From Armillaria gallica (lineage: Eukaryota; Basidiomycota; Agaricomycetes; Agaricales; Physalacriaceae), in NCBI GenBank assembly GCA_037576215.1, contig JBANDB010000013.1, forward strand, positions 1,860,001-1,924,000: 64,000 nucleotides of DNA. The letters are read 5' to 3'. The notes under the pieces were generated by a model. The model ran no database searches. It worked only from the letters and a program-made list of their open reading frames with translations, and was not told the origin of the DNA. How positions within the stretch are numbered: the first letter of the stretch is position 1; the number at the start of each line of letters is the position of its first letter. This document shows, in pieces, positions 55,743 through 64,000 of this stretch. The translations under genes and the position numbers were made by a program.

Positions 55743-57748
55743 ATGGATTCACCTCCGAGCGTAGCCTCCGTTTCAGACGGGAATACCAGCTTGATCATGC
55801 CTTCAGAGACGGTAGAGGAGATGCAACACCCGACCAGGAGTGATTCTTCAGAAGATGGGGGACCTGCGTTGGAGGCGACAACTGATTCACCGGCCACCGT
55901 GCAACCAGAAGTAGCCTCAGCATTGTCGGTGGCAGGTCGTCCGATTGATCCTGTGGATCATCATGAAGAGTCAAGCAGTGATTCTGATGATGCCTTCAAT
56001 ATTTTCGATGAGGGGCGGTCTTTTTATTTTGATTATAGAAGGAAATGGGTACGTCAGTTGGCAACACAGACAGAAAAGAAATTTAAATGTATTTCCAGGG
56101 CATCACTCTTCCCAAGGTCACTCTTTCTGCATTCACTGAGACTGGCCGAGAGGAATCGTCTATCGAGGTTCCAAAGCAGTGGTCATACACTGGCCAAAGT
56201 CCCATTATATCATCCTCCCTTGCGGACACTGTGTGCACTACCCTCGGCATTGAGGGGATCTTGAATCAACTGAATGCCACACTTGGAACATCACACACCC
56301 TCACCATGTCTCTCTCATCATTTCTGAATGACTGCATTGAGAAGAATGACAACTTTGGCACAGCTTATGCCTGCCTTCGCCAAGTATGGAACACACATGG
56401 CAAGGGTGACATCCAAAGTGAACTCCGCAGACGTGAAGAAGAGGACAAGGAGCGGAGAGAAAAAGCACTGGTAGGAAACCGGATCATTAGCCTATATTTG
56501 CCACCTCGATGTGTTTGGGACCTGTACAGCAATTGTGTGGTGCCTTTGTGGATCACTGATGCATCGTTGAAGCTATGGTCATCAGGTAATATAGTAATGC
56601 TAAAGCCAATTTCACATGCATGGGTGGATGAAAAGGATCGTGTAGATGTATGGACATCTATCAATGGGAAGGAGTGGCCAGTGCCAATCCCAAAGGATGC
56701 CAGTCTTGAACTCATCCGGATTGAGATGCTAAATCTGGGAGTGCAGTACACATGGCTGGATGTGCTCTGTTTGAGGCAGAAAGGGGGGCTGTGGGAGGAT
56801 CTGCGTGTGGAGGAGTGGAAGCTGGATGTGCCCACAATTGGATATGTGTATGATACTGCCAAGGTTGTGATCTACCTGAGTGGACTGGGGCTGCCATTGA
56901 GTTTGAAGGATGGTGACTTGGACAGTGATCAGTGTTGGTTTCAACATGCATGGACAGTCCAGGAGGTTGGGTGGGATAGGATCATTGCTGGGGATACACC
57001 AGATGGACCCATGCATGCCAGAACAATAGATAAGGATGGAAACTATGAGACAGACTTGCTGACAAGGTTTCACAAGCAGCTAGAGTCAATGAGGTGGAGT
57101 GAAAATCCATTTGGCAGGCTGATGGAAATGCAGAAGCGAGTGTCAACTAATCCAGTGGACAAAGTGGCTGGACTCACATTCCCTCTGAGGCTAAAGACAA
57201 TACCTGCCTACCATGAGAGTGAGTCTCTAGAGAATGCATGGACAGCACTGGTGGATGAAATGAACTATGGGATGAGGGCAGCTTTTCTCTTTGGGTATCC
57301 TAGAGCTGGACTTGGATGCAAGAAATGGAGACCAACATGGATGCAGGTCATGACTGAGTCTTTGCCACATAGTAGTTATGCTGGAGATGTTGAGCATAAT
57401 GATAAGACAGATGAGGACTGTTATGACAGGTCTTGCATCAGAAAGGGGCTTGTGCAGGGATTGGATGTGGGATCAGCAGAAGGGCCTAAAAGATGTGGGG
57501 AGTTGGTTGTTGAAGATCCTAATGGGATCATGCACACATTCAAAATCTATGTCACCCACCAATGTCTGATACCCAAAGATGTGTACACACTGCTTGGGAA
57601 TGAGTGGTATGAGATTTGGGTTGTAGGGAGACAACTGCCAGGACAGAAATTTGAGAAAGTGTCAGTGTTCAGCATGGATGACTGGGAAGAAGTAAAAAGG
57701 TTAGAAAAGGTACATGTATCTTCCAAGTCTCGTTATGTACTTGTTTGA
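55743..57748 (+). CDS. HET-domain (heterokaryon incompatibility-like) protein, copy 2
   Basis: Exons 55743-56048 and 56099-57748 are joined across a 50-nt intron (GTACGT start, TTTCCAG end) and give about 651 aa. It is the paralogue of the gene at 1458-3488. The HET domain is retained: PISHAWVDE, TWLDVLCLRQ, IGYVYDTAKVVIYLSG and CWFQHAWTVQEV. No stop or frameshift is seen, so it may be functional. The frame is open upstream to 55305, but the likely intron at 55593-55660 and the disrupted frame in copy 1 favour the conserved ATG at 55743. CpG density falls sharply after about 56600, as in copy 1. Confidence 0.82.
56049..56098 (+). other. intron of HET gene 2
   Basis: This 50-nt intron runs from GTACGT to TTTCCAG and is aligned with 1761-1811 in gene 1. 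It restores the frame between RRKW and GITLPKV. Confidence 0.8.
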
Positions 57749-58433
57749 TTTTACTACTGGTCAGGGGTGTTGGGTACAAGAGTTTACTGTTTTTGGCTAT
57801 ATTTTGTGTTCTTCTGCTTCATAACAGATCAGAAATGGATGTAGGTCATCATAAAGACTTTAATATACTACCCATCTCTGGTTGTCTTGTCTTGAAGTTG
57901 TTTTGCACATGTCAACACTTTGCTTTCCAAATTTGGACTTAATATTCATGACCCTGAGCATTTTATGATCTTGATGGTGAGTGCTTTCAAGTGCTATGAC
58001 TAGGTTTGTGATTAGAGATAAAAGTATTTTTTTTTAAATGATGAATTCTCATTACAATATAGAACAGGGTTATATCCCCAGAAACATGTATAACACCAAG
58101 AACACACAATGCTGATGAAACTAGTACTTCTATTCCCATTCCTCTCTTCTTTGTATCCTTCTTTCTCCCTTTCCACCTTTTCTAATGCTCCCATTTATGT
58201 TGAGCTCACCATGGCAGTCATTGAGCATGGCCATTGCTAAGTTTCCTGCCTTGTGTCTATTGATGTATTGTGGTCTTGTGACTCAAACTCTGTGGTCAGT
58301 TGGGCAGGTTTTGATAGCTGAGTATCTTTTCCTGTTGGCCACCATGTTGGTTTATGCTTTGTCATTGAACTCAACAGTGAGCTTGTTTCTTTTATGCTTT
58401 GATTTGTATTGTCACTGCTTGACTACAGCTCGG
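57749..58433 (+). other. 3' flank of HET gene 2
   Basis: It aligns with 3489-4195 and has no gene. It ends in AGCTCGG where the LTR at 58434 entered; the undisturbed copy reads AGCTTGG. Confidence 0.6.
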
Positions 58434-60851
58434 TGATGAGCCTCCAGGCTCTGTACACTCAGAATTCACAGATTTAGCCATTCATCACCCAATACCTTCA
58501 AAACAACTCCAGTATAATCCACACATACTCTAACACTGCCAACTCTCAACAATACCATGGAAATTCACATTATATGCCACAAACACCAGATACAATCCTA
58601 AAACCATTACATCTATACTCCTTCAATGCTCTGTTATCCTTCCCAGCTCACTGCTGATGAGCCTCCAGGCTCTGTATGCTCAGAATCCATGGATTTAGCC
58701 ATCTATCACCCAATACCTTTGAAATGACGCCATTATAATCCTCACACACTCCATAATACTGCCAACACTTGATAATACCATGGATTTTCACAGTATAAGC
58801 CACAAACATTCAGATACAATCTTAAAACCATAACATCCACTCCTCACACACTCTGTTATCCTTCCCAGCTCGCCTCGCATCACAATTACCATATCCCATC
58901 ATGGCAAGACATCTTTGATCGACAATCATCCTAAAACGAGGTTGCTACATCACTCAGAAGCATCTGGTTGATGTGCCCATCAATCATTTAATGAAATGAC
59001 ACGATTGACGTGAGTACCCTCCCAGCTATGATAATTACAGCTATGGCAACTATAGACCATGTTTACTAAGGCTGTTACAGTGCCAAGACTTTGAATTATC
59101 ATTGCCCCACACATACACCTCAGCACAGCAACTGCAGCTCAATAATCCACAGCTAAACAGCACCTCATGATCCGCTCCTCGCTCAATAAAACCACATGGT
59201 TCGCATCCATACATGGCAATGTTGAAGACTTGCTGTTACTTTAGAACCACAGATACCATATGTTTACTATGGCTGTTACAAAAGCCAAGGACTTACAACA
59301 TTATTAAGGCTTCGAAGAATATTCTATTTATAAAATCGTACTTGTAGTATAAAAACTAGGTAGATACCACATTTTTAGAGCAAGTTCTTACCCAGTTGAT
59401 GAGGCTACAGCATTACCAGTCAGCTACGGTTACTCCAAGTTATTCTCCACTGCTTGCTTTACTCTTTAAATGTTGTTGGTTGCACCAATACACGAAATCT
59501 TGCGTCAATAACTTGCTTTTGTCTTTTAATGCCACAACATCACTTCACTTTCACCACATAGGATTGTTTCGTCGCTTTCACCTTCTACATTGCCATCATT
59601 TTCATCACCCAGTTCAGTATTGCCTCCATGTAGGCCCAATTCAGCTCCATAGGATCACCCTTGTCTTTATCATTGTTCAGAGTTGCTGTGCATCTATTGC
59701 CACAGTGCCCCACTCAGCACCTCAGTTGCTACAATTTCTACCAGTTTCTTGCAGTCTCCATACATTTATTGCTATTGTTTTAACTCACAATATTAGATAC
59801 ACCCCAAGCCACATTTACTAGGCTATTTCGACGTCTTCTAGTCCATTGCCATGATTTCTAGCCCTCCCCCACAATTACTAGAGCCTCGCAATGGTTTCTA
59901 GTCCCTCCCCACGTTTTCCAGTCCTTCCCCATGATTACCAGCTCATCACTATGATTTCTAGTGCATTGCTACAATTTCTAGTGCATTGCTACGATTACCA
60001 GTCCTTCCACATGATTTCTTGTCCCCCCCCACAATTTCTATTGCATTGCTACATCTTCTATTCTCTCCCCACATTTTCTGGACCGTTGCTACGATTTCTA
60101 GTCCATTGCTATGATTTCTAGACCCATTTTCGTGGTCTCTAGATCATTTTCGCAGTTTCTGTCACAGTTTCTTGGTATTCAAGTCATACCAGATTCTGTC
60201 CCATTTCGTTTATTGAGATCCCTCTTGGCTTACAGCCAACGTCTATTAGTACTCCTTGACCAAGAGTACTACTTCGCTGACTGAAAAGTCGCAGTGTATT
60301 TTGTGTTATTGAGGAATTGACCGCACAGAGGTGCACCGAACCACTCGCAAACACATTGCCTTGATTGCTGTGTTGCTATGTTAATTTTCTAAGCTCTCTC
60401 TGAGTTTTGGGTGTTGCCATTGCCACAGAAGTCTAGGCTCATCACCACGCATCACAATTACTGTATCCCATCATGGCAAGGCACCTTTGATTGACAATCA
60501 TCCTAAAATGGAATTGCCGCATCACTCAGAAGCACCTACTATGATAATTACAGCCATGGCAACTACAGACCGTGTTTACTAAGGCTGTTACAATGCCAAG
60601 ACCTCAAATTATTGTGGACACAAGTGTACACCCCAGCATGGCAACTGCAGCTCAGAAATCCACAGCTAAATAGCACCTAATGATCCACTCATTGCTCAAT
60701 AAAACCACACGGCTATCATCTATACATGGCAACATTGAGGAGTTGCTGTTACTTTAGAACCACAGAATCCATATGTTTACTACATCTATTACAAAGCCAA
60801 GGACTTACAGTCTTACTAAGGCTCCAATGAATATTCTATTTATAAAACCAG
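58434..60851 (+). repeat. LTR, TGATGAGC family subtype A (copy A3), interrupted and right-truncated
   Basis: It begins TGATGAGCCTCCAGGCTCTG behind the target TCGG (58430-58433). The first part ends at 58654, is interrupted by copy A4 (58655-60444), and resumes at 60449 as GCATCACAATTACTG. At 60851 it is interrupted again by LTR B2, within the sequence ATTTATAAAACCAG. Its right end is not seen in the window. Confidence 0.75.
58655..60444 (+). repeat. solo LTR, TGATGAGC family subtype A (copy A4)
   Basis: This 1790-bp copy is nested in A3. It has full ends, a TATA box near 59350 and a 20-bp tandem array at 59835-60125. Flanking tetramers are CTGC (58651-58654) and CCAC (60445-60448); both derive by one CpG-type change from CCGC. 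Confidence 0.82.
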
Positions 60852-63741
60852 TGATGAGCCTAGACTTCCATGGCAATGGCAACACCAACTCAGAATGAGA
60901 TTGGATGAGTTAATGTAGTAGCACAGCAATCAAGGCGATTGTGTGTGTGAGTGGTTCGAGGCACCTCTGTGCAGTAAATCAATTCCTCTATACACAAGTA
61001 TACACTGTGACTTTAAGTCTGCAAAGTAGTACTACTTGGTAGTCAAGTACTAGATGCTTTGGCTATAAGCCAGTAGGGATCTCTCAAAGTGAGAGGGAAC
61101 AGAAGCAGGTATGATGTTAATACCACGAATCCATTGAAGAGCTTCACGGCATGCACTGGTGAAACTAAGAGTGGCCTAGCATGAACACACACCAAACCTA
61201 CACTCAATCCCACTAACACACACACACCAATCTCTATAAGTGTGGAGGGGAGCAAAGAATTTAATTCTACTTGCGTGCCAACAGTATCTCAACAAATCTC
61301 AAGAGCTCTCTCTCAATGGCCTGACACAATGTGAAGTAACCAGCAATATCTCAAGTTCTCTTTATTTCTCCTCTGAAGCTTTTTACAAGAGAGCACGGAG
61401 TACCATGCAACCCTCAAGGCAAAGACTTTTATAAATTTATACAAACGGACATGCAGATCCATGAAAATGACAAAGCCTGCTCAGTGAGCTCACTAGTACG
61501 AAGTGCCACTAGGTCCAACTGTGCACACTGTCACCTTTCTCTAGTTTGCTAAACCTGAATCATGACTTGTCACAAATGAGGCCCTTGGCACTCTCAAACA
61601 AAACACAGTAATCCCTCAAACAAACAAGTATTGCACCCTGCAAGCTCACTAAGTAACAAGACACCACCAGAGTTCTTTCAGCCAGCATGCACCTACTACA
61701 CCTAGTGCAGCTGTCACAGAGTAGCCTGATTAGGCCAATTCCCACATGAATCCCTCAATTCTCTCTTACACTGCACCAGAAATGGAACAGAGCTTTCTCT
61801 CAGATGTAACCAAGTATACTCTCAAGACCAGAGCAGCTTCACTGACTCTGAATCTTTTTCTTATCTCAAATAAACTGAAGTTTATTATCCAAAATGTTTC
61901 TCTGATTCTATTTCTCTGCGAGCTTGCTATAACCAATGAACCCAGAAGCCAACTAATGACTCTCTCACCAAAATACAGTCTCTCAGCACTTGTCTGTCAC
62001 AATTTCCAAGGCTAGTGACTAGTAGGCTCACTATGCAAGGCAGGAGACCCACAGATTCCGAGCTAGTCCTTTTCAATGCAACTCAAGCTGATCGCACTGT
62101 TCCTGAGCAGAGAGGAGGGCAAATAGTAACTTGAATTGTACACTGCCTAACTGGACTACTTATATACTATGAGTGAAAGATGATTACAAACAGTCCATGA
62201 GTACAGAAAAGGGTATAGATATTTCGATGCATTTCTATGGTTTTTGATGTCAGTCTGCCACAGCTGTTGTATTCCTTGGCAAGTGAGTCAGACTGCCTCT
62301 GATTGGTCTCATCAAGGTGTTGCGATGATGGTGCATGTCAAAGTCACCTCCATGGGCCTAGGACCTTGGCAACTGGCGATTAAGCCCACGGCATCTCTCT
62401 TCTGGAGCTCCTTTCTGGTAGACAGCTCCTTTCTTAGGCATATTAGCCATCGGGTCTTTCAGATTGCTAGCAAACATGCTAATCTCTCAGCTGAAACCCT
62501 TGTCTTGGGCCTGCCTCATGATATCTCTTCATTTCTGTCCTTGCACAAGGTTATCTCTGGATCTTCAGGCACCATGCTTCTTTCATTAAGCAAGCACATG
62601 GTTATCATCATTATGTTGTGATCCCACTCTAAGTTTATCCTACTGATGTGAGTGCAGGTCAAGCTTATTGGAAGGAGTGAGCTTGCTAATTGGCCTTTCT
62701 GTCTAGCCTACCCTTCAGATACAGTGCTATGACCAAGTTCTTGGTTAGCTCTGTTGTTTCCATTGACATACTGCGACATCACTTCAGTAACCTCACTTAG
62801 AATAGGTATCCACATGTCTGCTTTTAGCAAACTCGCTAAGTGTAGCCTGTAAGCTAATGCTTAAACATGTCAAATCATGAATTTATGTGGGTAGCCATGC
62901 CACAGGTGTGACACTATATGAGAAAACATGCTGTGAAACTAGAAAACATTGCTAGATGGCAATGTAAGCAGGGTGAACGATGGAAGATGGACTAAACCAA
63001 TGACAATCAGTCTAGACATGAGAGAGTCGATGAGAAAACACGTTGCAGGGTTGAGTGAGGCAAGAGACAACATAGAGAGAGGTACTGAGGGTGGAATGGT
63101 GAGAGAAAACATGGAACTACAAAAATGACAATGATACTAGTCCTATACAGTGCTGGTGCTGAAGCCGATGTTGAAACTGGTCTTGTACTGAAATGATCTA
63201 TCCTGTGTCAAAACTAACCTTCAAGTCTGCTTGAGGGACTGTCCTATACTGATGCGATATGAAAACTTGCTGAAACTGATCCTAAGTCTACTCAGAGACT
63301 ACCCAAGTGGGTGACGATAACAATGGTGAAAGAGAAATGGTGAAAACTCCAATGATGTGAAATTGAAACAATGTCAGCCTAGTAAAAGATAACGGGGATG
63401 AGGTATGGCATGGCAATCACGTATTGGCACAATATGAGCGTATACCAATAGTGTTAAGAGTGAAGAGTGAGTGTGGAAGAACTCTTCACAGTTAAAAACT
63501 GTGGAATAACTCTGGTGAGTTTAAGAGTTGACGTGCAATCAAGATTATGCTGGGGTAAATGATGTATTGCTGTAGAACGGTGAATAAACATAGTTCACTG
63601 GCGATAATCTCATGGTGAACTGAGATAGACTGTGATAGACTGGTCATAAACTGGCTAGCTATGTTTTTCTAGCTGGCTTTTATACTACAAGTATGAATTT
63701 ATAAATAGTGTGAATATGAGCGACCTAGTAAGGCTGTAAGT
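60852..63741 (-). repeat. LTR, TGATGAGC family subtype B (copy B2), interrupted and truncated
   Basis: It begins (plus strand) TGATGAGCCTAGACTTCCA and follows B1 (6048 onward), including ACCAACTCAGAATGAGATTGG. It is interrupted by the 61135-62913 insert. It stops at GTAAGGCTGTAAG (63741), before the reverse end of the LTR, where unrelated AT-rich DNA begins. Confidence 0.7.
61135..62913. mobile_element. 1.78-kb insert in LTR B2, probable solo LTR of another family
   Basis: The ends are TGAAGAGCTTCACGGCATG and CATGCCACAGGTGTGACA, a TG...CA pattern with partial inverted similarity. Flanks are CCAT (61131-61134) and CTAT (62914-62917). The uninterrupted relative at 6327-6330 reads CTGT, so CCGT is a common ancestor by CpG decay. 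TATA-like boxes lie near 61428 and 62159. No long ORF is supported (61746-62015 is short and without homology that I can see). Confidence 0.55.
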
Positions 63742-64000
63742 ATGGAAGGGTAGACTAGCATGCTCATTTCAACATCACAATCGGTGGTTATATAACCATA
63801 TATGGAAAGGAGACCTCGAAAACCTCTATAAGATCATTGATTACTCATGTATCATTCTTGGCAATAGTTATTTGTAATAATAATTTAGTATTTTTATTAA
63901 ATATTAGTCACTGATTATGCCCCAATGCTAAGGGAGGAAGTAAATTAAATAATTAAAAAGTAAACTAAATAAATAACCTTATTAGGAAGCAAGAGCTCGA
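63742..64000. other. AT-rich DNA at the right edge
   Basis: LTR B2 stops abruptly and the sequence becomes AT-rich (AATAATAATTTAGTATTTTTATT). No gene or repeat unit is recognised. It may be the start of another insertion continuing outside the window. Confidence 0.4.

Overview
The window looks like a chromosome segment of a filamentous basidiomycete, most likely an agaricomycete. The clues are compact GT-AG introns of about 43-68 nt with CTAAC/CTGAC/CTAAT branch sites, two HET-domain (heterokaryon incompatibility) genes, nested Ty3/Gypsy elements, and very strong CpG decay. There is no bacterial, organellar or rRNA signature. Species cannot be fixed from the sequence alone.

Layout. (1) 1-4195 and 53873-58433 are two copies of one segmental duplication: a multi-intron 5' region, a HET-domain gene and its 3' flank. 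(2) 4.2-10.6 kb is CpG-poor decayed sequence with two nested solo LTRs (6048-9355 minus, containing 7308-8935 plus). (3) 10643-20712 is Gypsy-1, a minus-strand chromovirus (gag, protease, RT, RNase H, integrase, chromodomain) with 394-bp LTRs, a 5-bp TSD and an apparent Tf1-like self-priming site. Its gag is split by a solo LTR. (4) 21137-42403 is Gypsy-2, a plus-strand Gypsy element with 620-bp LTRs. A 4.4-kb insert carrying an unknown gene lies between its protease and RT, an extra ORF lies after integrase, and its 3' LTR is split by (5) 35392-42098, a young LTR element on the minus strand. That element has 1.85-1.89-kb LTRs and an intact gag-protease ORF but no RT or integrase. (6) 42.4-46 kb is CpG-poor and degenerate, with exon fragments of an unidentified minus-strand gene. 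(7) 46.4-55.7 kb is CpG-rich host DNA holding repeated multi-intron modules and a hAT-like MITE. A second MITE of that family lies just to the left, at 45986-46423. (8) 58434-64000 is a pile of nested solo LTRs of the same family as element (5), plus one unrelated 1.78-kb insert.

Common thread. One LTR family (ends TGATGAGCCT...AGGCTCATCA) has invaded the region at least seven times. Almost every insertion has a 4-bp target duplication that contains, or can be explained as decayed from, a central CpG. Most in-frame stops in the old Gypsy copies are TGA where an arginine CGA is expected. This is the expected result of cytosine methylation and deamination, or a RIP-like process. The young element and the 46.9-55.7 kb host DNA keep their CpGs.

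Reading limits: everything was done by eye. Intron boundaries, domain limits and the borders of the 25.7-30.05 kb insert are approximate unless a target duplication is quoted.
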